From: Hybos culiciformis | Lineage: Eukaryota > Arthropoda > Insecta > Diptera > Hybotidae | Assembly: GCA_964007475.1 (NCBI GenBank) | Contig: OZ023273.1 | Span: 125,907,812 to 125,971,811 of the forward strand | DNA: 64,000 nt | Direction: 5' to 3' | Shown here: positions 27,489 to 39,447 of the stretch, in pieces | Position numbering within the stretch: the first letter of the stretch is position 1 | Layout: each line of letters begins with the position of its first letter | The notes under the pieces: model-generated | Database searches by the model: none | The model's input: the letters and a program-made list of their open reading frames with translations, nothing else | What the model was told of the DNA's origin: nothing | Made by a program: the position numbers and the translations under genes

Positions 27489-30400
27489 TTAATGAAGTGA
27501 GTCAAGCTTAAGTTTTAGAACATAATACGATAAAACTCTAAACAATATGATAATACCACTAAGAGCAATTACATCATTCCAAAATTGATCTCCTCTCATC
27601 GTTATTTCTGATAAAAACTTTTGGGGATATCTAGAAATAAAATAATAATTTAAAAATTATATTAGTTCTTTTCTCTTGTACACATGTAGGTATGTATGCC
27701 TACAATTTAGTTTTTTTTTTTTAAATTTAAGATAAGAAATTAAAATTTTGTGGACTAACTTAGAGAAATATACTGATAGTTCATAATTGTACATACAAAT
27801 GTTATTATTGTTTTTATATAAAGATGCTAGCTTGCTTATTTACTAGACTATCACGATTTTGATTATCTATATTTAGGAATGATTGAATTATTTTTGTTTT
27901 TAATAAAGCATATGTTGTTTTTCATGCAATATGTTATTTTTCATAAAGCACATATGTTATTTTTCTCTGGCTGTGAATATCTTTAATATTTTATTGAAAG
28001 CTACTTTCATCTAGAACTATAGATATAGTTAAAAATTGGATAAAACCCGAGATTAATACACACTACTGAATGCCATCATCATATAGTCAATTATGTTTAT
28101 GTATATAAGTAGTATTATTTACCATATCACATTATACTAATTTTAAATTTTTATTACCTGTAATGACAGTAAGCGGCCTTATTACATTCTAAAATACTTC
28201 GATTCTCTCCATATATAGAACCAACAATTCCTTCCAAAGAATACCTCAAATAGGAAACATAACTACCCCATTTTAAATATACTGGTAAGTCACGTAAAGT
28301 TACTCCAAAACCAGCAAACATCATCATAGGAATCATGGAAATTGGAGCAAAAAATGTTCCATTCTGAAATGAAAACAATTCAAATATTTATTTGATTTTT
28401 AGAAATTATCCTTGAATTTTCTCTTACCACAACATTGAACCAGGCCCCAATTGTTAATCCTACAGCTTGTCCTACAAATACTGTTAATAGACTTATAAAG
28501 AAAAACATTCCAAATCTAAACAGTTCTAAAGGTTGCGAACTTAGAAAATAAATAATAATTGTAAACAGAAAACAACATAAAATCTGAAAGAATATAAAAA
28601 TCTTAATGATATTGAATTTATTTTATACATTAGTTAGATATATTCAAACTTACGGAAATGGGTAAGTCTAAAATGGTAATCGATAAGTAGTACGATTTCA
28701 ATGAATACCATCTATTAAAAACCTCTTTGATCAGAATATTAGACTCTAATGGAACTGAAAATATAAAATATAAATAAGTAATTAGATATAAAAAATAATC
28801 TCTTAACGGATGATTAATTGTACCGTGTTTGGTAAAAACAAATATAAAATATTAGCGTCACAGTTAGCATAGGTGCATCATCCTTATTCCTTCTAATTAG
28901 AAGAAAAATAAATTCACAGGCAATATTTTTGATACAAGTCCTAAGCCAATAGATGCATATCGATTTACACTTTAAGAGTTTTAAGTTTTAATTTAAAGGT
29001 AAGTTTTAATTCAAATGAGGTTAAATATTTAAAAAATTTCAAATTTTCCTTTACTACACTAAAAATATTGGAACAGACTAATAAATTGTAATAATAGTAA
29101 ATAAAATAAATAAATTTAAATTTCATAGAATAGGTGAAGTAAACATTTAATTTTAAAAATACTGTAAGTTAAACCATAGATTAAGAATACAGAAAGATTT
29201 ATAGCTACTTACAACATTTTTTCAGTCTTTTTTGGTATTTTTATGTGAGGGTGTTAGTAAAACTAAATAAAATTCGTTTCATACATTGATAATTATCGCG
29301 TATTTTATTTTGTTTTACTAACACATTCATATAAAAATACCAAAAATAATGTCGTATGAAGCTAACAATCTATGTGTATTCTTAATCTATGGTTAAACTA
29401 AAAAGAAAATAAATTAAATAAATAATTAATTCTCACATGTTAAAACAGTCAACATCATAGTTGTCATCGAATGATGCATTAAAATAGCAAACAATAAATT
29501 ATAATTATCTAATACTCTGGATCCTTCATTTCCAGCGTCTGTGTATAAAAGTCCCAATACTATGGCAAGAAATATATTAACTGCTATTCTTAGATGTGTT
29601 AAAGTTGTATCACGTTTGGATTTAATGACTCCTCTTTTCATTAAAACCCATAATTGTGTCATAAACGATGTATCTTCTAATGACTTATTTCTACTGCGTT
29701 TTTGAAAGGGATTATTACGTCTCAGTGTTTCGGCATTTAAAAGTTTCACAGAATCATCAAACCAAGAATGCGATGCTCCGTTTTCAATTGCTTGACACAG
29801 TACATCAACTGAATCTCCACCGTACTCCTCACAAGCAATTTCAATAACTATATAAATAAATAATAACAGTTAAATTTCAACATTTATATAATAACGAATA
29901 TAAAAACTTACTATAATCTGCAGGATTATGATATATTGGACATGGCATTCCTACATAATCTAGAAAAGGCACGATTTTTTTAGAGCTGCCTTGATATATT
30001 GCACGTCCCGCTGACAGAACATAAACCTGATCGAAGTTTTGGAATAATCTCGCCGAAGGCGTGTGTATAGTGCAAATAATACTACGATTTTGAGAAGCCA
30101 ATCCTTTCAACAATTGAATAACTTTTTCACAAGAATGACTATCTAATCCACTGTAATTTTTGAAATTGATTTTAGATAAAATAAAATAAATACTTAAACA
30201 ATTACTTAAAACTTACGTTGTTGGTTCGTCTAAAAACATAACACTTGGATTATTGATCATTTCTAGTGCAATTGATAATCTTTTTCTTTGTCCTCCCGAC
30301 AACTGCTTAGTAAGAGTATCTTCGTGATCATATAAGCCCAATAATTGCAAAATTTCTTCTATCTAAAAATTCACAATTATAGCACAATGAAATAAAGTTC

Positions 30401-33400
30401 TGTACATTGATTCATATAAATCGTAAATGTTCAAACTTATATACTTTTTGTTCTTTTTCATCTGATGATACAGTATTTCCAAGTTTAAGTTTGGCCGCAC
30501 ATCTCATATTTTCTCGAACTGTTAACAGTGATTGAAGACGATCATCTTGAGTAATATAGCAGGAATTTTTCCGAAATGAAACTAAAAAATTTTATTTGTC
30601 AAAAATTTTGTTTGTCAAAAAGTTTTCAACTCAAGTATTTCAATTATATGTATGTCAATGGGTCTTTTTATTTACCAATATCTCTTTTTCTTCCATTTAC
30701 CAAAATTTTTGCCTCTAATCCTTTTGTTTTAAATCCCGAAAGAACATCCAATAAAGTTGATTTTCCAGCACCTATTGTAAATATTATGGAAACAAAATAG
30801 TATTAATTTTAATATAAATGAAAATTAAGGACGGGACGGAAAAACCAGTCTAGAATTAGATCAAGTCAAATTTTAGATTCTTTAGGATATATATGCAAAT
30901 ATATGTTTATATGTATCTCACCTGATGGTCCCATGATGGCAATAAGTTGACCTCCGGGAAATTTTCCACTTATGTTTCGCAATATAGTCTTGGAACCTAT
31001 AAAACAAGTAATAGTGTCAAATATAATTTAATTATTTTATTTAATTCTAGTGGCAAAGAATCTCACATATTATTATTAATAATCTAAATAAAGTTTGGTA
31101 TTAGTGCACAGTATTCAAAGAGTTCGACTCTGCTTGAAAACTATGTAGTTCTTATAAGTAATGAGCATTAACAACAAAAATGGCAAGCTACTTTATTACG
31201 CACAAATATTTTTATTAACTGATTTATAAGTAATTAGTTAATTAAAATTTTCTTGCAATGGAGACTAAATATTTTATCTATGATTAAAAAATTAAAAAAT
31301 ACACATGTGGTCATTTAAATTAAATTTTTTTCGAAATTGCATTTTGAACATTGTACATAAATCTTTTATAATCAAATATTATTAGGTTGATACTCTATTT
31401 TCGTGTTATTTTCATGATTTGTGAATATAAAAATTTCAATTGTTTTTAATCGTCACTTAATCAGTTTCAAAAAAACTTATTGAGAATTAATTTTATTGCT
31501 TGATAACCTAAATATTTTTGATTATAAAATACGTTTCAATTTATTTATGTATACAAATACATAAACCAATAGATATACAGGTACAAAAACCATGTTTCAA
31601 ATTTTTAAAATTATGTTAACCTATTAATAGTAAAGACTGCAGCGTTTCTCAAAGTGTGCTCCGCGGAGCCCTGAGGTTCCGCGAGTCATCTCAAAGGGCT
31701 CCGCGAATCTCATAATCAAATTTAAAAAAAAAAATATAAATTTAAATCCACTAATAATTAATATATGATATTAATTTGTTGTTTTGAAACCTCACTGACC
31801 ACGACTGCTTCTGGAAGCAAATTCTCATACTATGACATATTTTTACATAAATTACACATAGCGCAAATTTTACTGAACCACTGGGGCTCCGTGATAATTA
31901 TTATGGCTTTGGAGGGCTCCGTAGTTCAAAAAGTTTGAGAACCGCTATATTAATATAATTGTCCTTTCGGACACTTGGACACATAGATACACATATATGT
32001 ATGCATATTTAACATTATGTTTGGTGAAGATGAAACTGGTATGCATAAAAAACTAATTGTACATAAATTATTAAAAAAAATTGCAATTAAATGTCTTTTC
32101 AGTATAACAACACTAAAGTTAGAACTTTTTTTAAATTATAACATATAATTAATATATAAGGATGTTGCTCCTGAGTCAACATTTCGACTCCTTTCTGATT
32201 AGAAAATTTTAATTTTGTTTCTTTTAGTGTTTTCAGTAAAGGAGTTATTCGTTAGCCTTTTACATAAAATCGATATTTCTTCCTATATAAAATGTATTTA
32301 TTCCTCAGTCTAACTTACGAAGTAAAATTTTCCGGAAATATAATTCTTCTACGATTATCTACTGTTTCAAAATTCCATGGAAAACTACTTCTATTATTCA
32401 AACAACTAAATTATTAAAAATCAATATCATTAAAAGCCAAGTTTAATAATTCTCCATTATTCTAACGAAAAAAAAACAAACTTTAATATGTATATAAATA
32501 TTAACATAGTGTTAATTTGCGTGAAAATTATAAATGGTATTGAAATAAACGAACTTATTATTAGCTAGCAGTTATTTTATTGCATAATTAATATTTTAAA
32601 AGAAATCTTAAAATTTCTTAAGATATAAAATTATTTATTAAACATTCATCGGGAAAACGTGCATTATGATTAAAAATGTTATCATGAAATTTATTTTTAT
32701 ACTTCCATAAAAGCAAATATAATTGAACTTTGGAATTAAAATCAAGAGAATTTTTATTTTGTAATATCAAAGAGTTATAATTTTATTTAAGTGACATTAT
32801 TACGTAAGAAAAAACATAAAAATATTGCTATTTAATTTGTTTGTTGTCAGATGTGCAATTCTATACATACATAAATGTATAATATTTATACATATCTGTA
32901 TGGTCCGGTATAGATTTGACAAAAAAAAAAGAAGATAATGCTCTTATTAAATAATTATTTTCCAATCGCTTTTAATAAGTATTTAGTTGAATGCAAAGAA
33001 AGGAACTTTTTTTTTTTAAATGCATGACACATTTGTTGTACAGTAATATCATAAATGTGCGTACATATATTGTGTAACAAAGAAATCTGTAAAGAGTTCA
33101 TAATTTTAATTCCAATAAAAAACAAAAAAATAATCATTAAAATTATAGTCGTTTGAGTCACGATAAACTACATCTTGTAGGTATTACATCAAATTTTAAT
33201 AATACATTTATTCCAAGATTTACAAATAATACTAAAAGTATAAATAATAATAATAATTCCGGTATGATGAAAGTGAACCGAGTTATATTTATGCAAAAAA
33301 GACGTTTCTAAAAATAACAAAAAATTAAACTGACATATTATTAACATCATATTAATTATATATTACCAACTGGATACTGAATCATTTTATGATTTTAGAA

Positions 33401-34609
33401 AAATGGAAGACATTTATTTAATTTTTAGGTTAAAAATAATAATTAGCGGTTTTATTAATGTAATGTACATGATTTCATGCACTTAATTTCACGTTTATCT
33501 GGAAAAATATTTTCCTACCTCAAATTTAAGGTAGAAAAATGGTTACTTTTAAGAATCCGCAAAAACTTTATTGTTTGTTCTTTGCGAGTGAGTATCTTAG
33601 TTGGTACAATTTAACTAGTTATAGCTCGTATTCGAAATTCAAATAAAAATACTTTTCATTTCGTTTTGATTGTAATTTTATGTTGTGAAATTTATGCAAT
33701 TATTCGAAGGTGAAAAAATAACTTTATAAAATACTTGATAAAATACCTTGATAAGATTCCTTGCAAAAAAAGGCATCTTGAATTTTGTTAAAATCAAAGT
33801 TTGACTTTTATCATTAAGATTTATTTTAATATAGGTATTATCTGATACATAAATATTTGTTTCAAAACTATTTGAATTTCTCGGTACAATAATTATTTTA
33901 TATAATACGATTCGATACATTAATATGAGAAAATCACATTTAGATAATTTTGTTGTCTCTATGACATATCAATTAAATTTCAAGGTAAATTATTATTTTT
34001 CATAATAATTTACTGCAATATGATCAAAGTGTTATGGTACATATTCATTAAAATTACATTTAATTTTTTGTTGCAATCTAAAGTTCAATACAAATTTACA
34101 TAACTTATTACCCTAATTACTTATTGAAATAAACAGTTCATAAGAAAGAAATCAAACATCGAATCAGTACAAATTCATCCACGTCCTTCATAAATCCTGC
34201 TATTCCCTTAATTTAAATTTTTAATATGGATTTCATGATATTAATAATACCCATAATAATTTTAATAAAAAAATTCACAATCTTTTATGTCAATAATTTT
34301 TTTTCACAGTGAGATATGTTACCAATATTTTATGAATAAAAATTGAAGTTTAAAAAATTTACCCTTAGTACAACCAAGATTAACAGCATAAGACAAATTT
34401 CTAAATTCAATATCAACTGGATTTCTTGGTGCCATATTTGACAATAAATCTTGATCTTCAAATCCATAAATATTTGTATTAGAAGCATTATTACTATTAT
34501 TATTTGGTAATTGTAAATTTACTGGTTTTCCATTATTATTTATAGGTTGATGTTCAGCATGTTGTAAAATATGCGGAATTATCCGATTTTCATGTTGTAA
34601 TAACTCCAT
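27489..34609 (-). CDS. ABCG half-transporter, ABCG1/4-like, complete
   Basis: A complete ABC transporter of the G subfamily, 651 residues, with the nucleotide-binding domain before the membrane domain. It works as a dimer in a membrane; lipid or sterol export is the usual role of relatives. Exons (minus strand): 34609-34363, 30996-30922, 30771-30676, 30581-30445, 30362-30217, 30150-29912, 29847-29437, 28754-28654, 28583-28428, 28363-28158 and 27630-27489. All are GT-AG with matching phase. Visible motifs: [12 protein letters not shown]; Walker A GPSGAGKST (residues 105-113); Q-loop YITQDD; LSGGQ (206-210); Walker B VMFLDE (226-231); H-loop His263 in IHTPSA. Six hydrophobic segments follow, the first about [13 protein letters not shown] and the last [11 protein letters not shown]. 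The last external loop has an NRS glycosylation sequon and the family-typical cysteines ([16 protein letters not shown]). The length matches family members. The first exon's N-rich tract is low complexity. Substrate unknown. Confidence 0.93.
29173..29393. mobile_element. MITE, ACCATAGATTAAGAATA family, copy 2
   Basis: Inverted ends ACCATAGATTAAGAATAC and GTATTCTTAATCTATGGT lie inside the ABCG intron between exons 7 and 8 (28755-29436). TTAA occurs at both boundaries (169-172 and 393-396 of the 29 kb block), which would fit piggyBac-type targeting. Copy 1 at 15235 does not show this, so the superfamily is open. The interior has two mirrored TGGTATTTTTATGTGA-like blocks. Confidence 0.7.
31630..31947. 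mobile_element. hAT-like MITE in ABCG intron 1
   Basis: The right end, read inward, is TAGCGGTTCTCAAACTTTTT. A matching CAGCGTTTCTCAAAGTGTG starts at 31640. The 8-mer TATTAATA lies at 31622-31629 and again directly after the right end (31948-31955), giving a candidate target duplication if the left end begins at 31630. CTCCGCGGAGCCCTGAGG and GGGGCTCCGTGA words inside are much more GC-rich than the surrounding intron. No coding sequence. Confidence 0.6.
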
Positions 34610-37600
34610 AATTATATTTAAAATTATTTAATATTTAATTTTGTTTTTCTTAAAAATATTTTGTTTTATTTTTGTACTAAAAACGCTATGGCCAAATAGG
34701 CAAGTTGCTGTTTATTACAAGTTTATTTAACGACTAATTGTTTTCTGAATTGAATTTAATTAAAAAAAAAAAAAATTATTATTTTTGTTTTAACGTATAC
34801 TACATAATAATATTCGATGTTCGTTTGTATACAAATAAAAATGATTTAAAATTAATACCTATAATATTATTTGTTATCAAATAAGATTTTTTTTTTTTTT
34901 ACAATAAATACAAAAAAATACAAACTTAACAAAACAAAGTTCACGATAAAATCATTGTGTGAAAATCGTCATTCTTATCAATGAACAAAAAATAAAATTA
35001 TTTATAAATTGAAATAAATTTAAAAAAAAAAAATTGAATATTTTTAATGTTTAATTATACTTCTTTTTTTTTTCTTTAATTAAAATAATATTTAAATAAA
35101 TGGTATATTTTCATATATTATAATAATAAATAAATTTTGAGTTGTATTTATAATTTTCTTAAGCTTTTTGTTTTGTTCCATTCTTAAAATCAATGTAAAT
35201 ATTTTGTAGAAATGAAATATAACTTGTTAAGACGGTGTATTTTCAAATTAATACTTTCGTTGGTTCAAATAAATTATCTACATTATGACAGAAATATTTC
35301 TATACCTACTATTATAATATTTAGTCCTATACCATTTCTACATCTTTCTTCAGTGAGTATCTTAATAAAATATTTTATATTTAATATTAAACCTAAATTC
35401 TGCCTTTTCTACTTAAGATATAAGTAGCTAAAAAATATATTGAATTTTCTTAATACAATGATTTGGTATCTATATAAACTAATAAAACCAGTTAGAATGG
35501 CGATAAAATTATCCACCAAATCATTTTATCATACAATAATTTAATTTAATTCCGTAAATAACTCTAATCAAGTAACTTTTTAAAAAATATCTAAACGTTT
35601 TAATTTATTTTCGTTTTGATTAATTTTCTTAATTTATTCAAGAAAAATTTATTGATACAACACTTTCGTACACCTTACGAATTAGACCTTCGGAATTTTT
35701 AAATAAAAAATTATATACTATCAATTATATCGTAATTTAAAATTTGAAAATTTAATAATTCAATAAGACATGTAATCTTGTCAACCCCCTTTGAAATTGA
35801 AAGCTAACAAATTGCTAGTCGAAATTAAACCTATAACAAATAAATATTGTTTATTTAATGAGATATTCTTTCAATAATTTCTTTCCTTGGACGTTGTAAC
35901 GAAAATATCCGGTTTTTGCACATCTGATACATGCATGTTTCAAACAACTTAAAGTTCGCAGTATATTTCACTGATTCCTATGTGTACAGGTATTTGGAAA
36001 AAGAATTATTTTTGGTACACTTAGAAAATATACGATTTGTTAAATTGTTTACATTATCTCAAAATATAATGAATAATTATATTTTTAAGTAATTTCTACT
36101 AGGTTGTATGAAATAAATTCTAGGTTAATTCTTCTACGTTTTTGGACAGGGTATACGTATTGAATGTATGTTGTTACTTATTAACATTTTTTTTTTTTTT
36201 GATTATTTATATAATAATAATCTTGAAATACAACTCTGGTTCATGCAAAATGATTCGTTCATATAATATATAAAAAAAAATTAAAACTCTCTTTTGAATA
36301 AGTGTATAGTATTTATTATATTTTCCTTTTTTTTTTTGCATCTTTATATCATATTATATAAAATACCAACAATACATTTTTTATCGGAAAAAATCTAGTA
36401 GATTTAAAATTTTTTTACGGAAGGTATAGTATGAAAGAATAGTTACTTATAGGCTTATCATCATAAATATACATAATATTCATTTTTAACAACTTCTTAT
36501 TTTATTTCTGTTTTAAATATTTCCATTGCAATAAAATTTATTATTTTGTAATTCTTACAATTTAAATCTGATCTTAACTTTGTATATGTTCACTCTGTAC
36601 TTACTGAATTAATTCATCAATCATGATTGAAAATTAGTCATATGTATTTATATAATATAAAAAATTATCGTTAATACTCGAAACAAATTTGATAAGAAGT
36701 GTGAATAAAAAAAAATTGAGTTAATATTAATTTAATGGGCAACGACTTTTGATCTGTAAACTTATTTCGTATGAAGGAATTTATGCATATAAAAAAATAT
36801 TGTTGTTTTTACTATAGGTTGATCAATGATAAGCCGTAATCGAATAATGAGTACAACACAACTTCGTTGGATAGAAAATTTATATTTTTAGCAAACAAAG
36901 AAATAGATATCGTGTTTCACAATGCCAATTATTAATTATAAAGGTATTAACTAATAAAGTCTGAAACATATTGTATAAAATTTATGAATGTATTGGAAGT
37001 ATTTTCAAACACTTGAATTAATTAGAGATATCGATAATGAAAAAAATATCCGAATCACTTAACATTAAGTATAATAAAAAAAAATTAACTAAGTTCAAAT
37101 GGAAACACCAACATTTAATAATAATTTTTCAACAAATTAGATACAATAGACCAGTAGTTTAGTTTTATACATGTACTTTATCATAATAGATCGAAAATAA
37201 TTTTTTGTCTTTCTTTCATTGAATAGTTTAATATAGTTTTATGACAAATCAATCACGAATATTTAGCTCTATAGTTCTTAGTTTATATCCACTTCCTATA
37301 ATATTCTCTTATGTAAAGCCCGAATGAAATTATTACATTTATTTTGATCTAATATTATAAATTCATTTTAATTTTTCTTAGAAAAAAGATTTTGATCTAA
37401 AAAAAAATTATATACAGAAATAATTACAGATTTTATGTAAAAAAAATTAATATGTATAGTATATTTCCTATATTTAATACAAATTAGCTAAATGCGCGCT
37501 TACAAAGTTAATGTTAAAAATATATTTTTTAAGTAGATATAGTAAAAAAATAAATCAAGCTCTATATTATATGGGTATCGAATGTATGCATATGTAATGT

Positions 37601-37746
37601 ATATGTAGTGGTGATATTCAACATTTTTAACAACCCGTACTGTTGAAAAAAGAAATTTGGTATACTAATCATATATTTTTTTTGTAGTAAAACACAGATT
37701 GATATCAAATATTAAATTTTGGTTTTGGAAATTGTATTAGGATCAA

Positions 37747-37826
37747 TTTTCTAAACGTTTATCACATGCAAATTGTTGTACTTGTAGCAATGTTGTCGTT
37801 TCCTTTATATATTTTTATATATTTTT
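37747..37826. repeat. Diverged inverted repeat, copy 1
   Basis: TTTTCTAAACGTTTATCACA followed by GTAGCAATGTTGTCGTTTCC and TTTATATATTT is matched in reverse complement at 41513-41587. It is probably a fragment of a dispersed repeat; I see no ends. Confidence 0.6.
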
Positions 37827-38178
37827 TCAGTATCTTACATATACGATTCTATGAAAATTAATAAATTCAAAAGAAACTCTTAAAATAATTATCTATATGT
37901 TAATACGTGAAGAGATTTTCATATGTTTTTAGATACCGATTATAACTTTCTATCTGAAATAAATTGGATACTTTTTTTTATAAATAGGTTTATTTATGAA
38001 AAGTAGAAGTCTTATCAAAAAAAAAAAATAAATAAAAAAAGTGGTTGTGTTCATAGTTAAAAATAAAACGATAGTTACATGAAGATTTTTTGCTTCACGT
38101 ATCAATTGCGACTTTGATTCGAAAGCAAATAGGATGTTTTTTTATTTAAGGGTTTTCGAGGACGACCGTGTTATAGAT

Positions 38179-38634
38179 CATGGGTGGCCATTACGTGGCT
38201 CGCGAACCGCATGCGGCTCTTGAAGTCGATTAGAATGGCTCTTATGCACATTTTGTAATAATTGCTTTAAGAAAACTTTCTCGTTTACATATTCTCGTTT
38301 AAATTTTGCGTATTTTTTTAAAAAATTTTTATTTTGACAAATTTAACCACAACTTAACTAAACGAAATTTAAAACGCCTACTAATTTACACCAGCAAAAT
38401 GTTTAACTTTAAACTGATTCACTTTAAAATTAGATGAACAGTTAAATTTGAAAAAAACTATTTAACTCCTACTAATTTACGTAATAAAAAATGTTCTGTT
38501 TAAATTAAAAATTTTAACTGATTCACTTTAAAATTAGATTAATCCTATATATGTATAATACAAATTATAAATGGCTCTTTAAAATATTAATTCATAAATG
38601 TGGCTCCCAAAGTTAGTATAGCTGGCCACCCCTG
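38179..38634. mobile_element. hAT-type MITE, CAGGGGTGGCCA ends
   Basis: The right end CTGGCCACCCCTG and left end CATGGGTGGCCA are inverted repeats. The 8-bp flanks TTATAGAT (38171-38178) and TTATAGAC (38635-38642) match at 7 of 8 positions. Near the left end it has the palindromic GGCTCGCGAACCGCATGCGG shared with 922-1469. Inside, a roughly 80-bp block containing GATTCACTTTAAAATTAGAT is duplicated (about 38377-38440 and 38466-38545). No transposase. Confidence 0.75.
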
Positions 38635-39272
38635 TTATAGACCTTCCCATCATTTTCGCAAAAAACCGTGTATATTATAAATTAAAAATATGATTTACCC
38701 CCTGCAAATCTGATCGAAAATCGCGACAAAATCCATGAAAACCAGGAAAAAAAAGCAAATTTGAGTTTTTTTTTATGTAAAAATTTTCGGGTACGGGTAA
38801 GTCAAATAAAAACATTTTTTATTCGAATTTCGAGTACGGGCAATTACTAGTTAATAATAAAATATGAAACTTAATTTACTTACCTTAAATAAGGAACATG
38901 ATTTTTAATGCGGAAGCTTTCTGTTGTTGTGAAAACAAATTTCTCACACACCTGAAATTTTGCTCAACCGGTCAAATAGCATGGCTCAGCAAAACACAGA
39001 TGCGAATGAAAAATGTATGATATAATATGAGTTTCTGAAATTTTTATGGCAATGCCATGCCAACTAGCTGTAATTGTAAGATATTGTTATAATGGACAGC
39101 CGGTACGAAAGATATTTAGTAAGAGTAAAAGCAGTTAACATAGTGATTACAATTGCTGATTTTTTGGAATTTTGCTACGATTATAATACGATATAAGAAA
39201 AAATAATAATTCACAAATTCTTTTTACTGTCATGAAGATCAAATTAAATATTAAGCAATGATAAATATAATA

Positions 39273-39447
39273 CAGTGAAACCTGCCTAAGACGGAACCGC
39301 AACGGACCGGAAAATAGTTCCGTCTTAGGCAGTTTTCCGTCTTACACGGGTTGATTTGAAAGGAAAAATCAAAAATCAAAAAAAAAAAAGTTCCGTCTTA
39401 TACAGTTTTCCGTCTTATACAGTTTCCGTCTTAGACAGGTTTCACTG
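39273..39447. mobile_element. Pogo-like MITE with internal TTCCGTCTTA repeats
   Basis: CAGTGAAACCTG and CAGGTTTCACTG ends are flanked by TA on both sides. The interior is built of five or more TTCCGTCTTA(G/C/T)(A/G)CAG-like units in both orientations. This layout fits nonautonomous pogo/Tc1-mariner elements. Confidence 0.7.

Noticed and set aside
31128..31150. GAGTTCGACTC resembling a tRNA T-arm
   Set aside because: No acceptor stem, anticodon arm or D-arm could be fitted around it.
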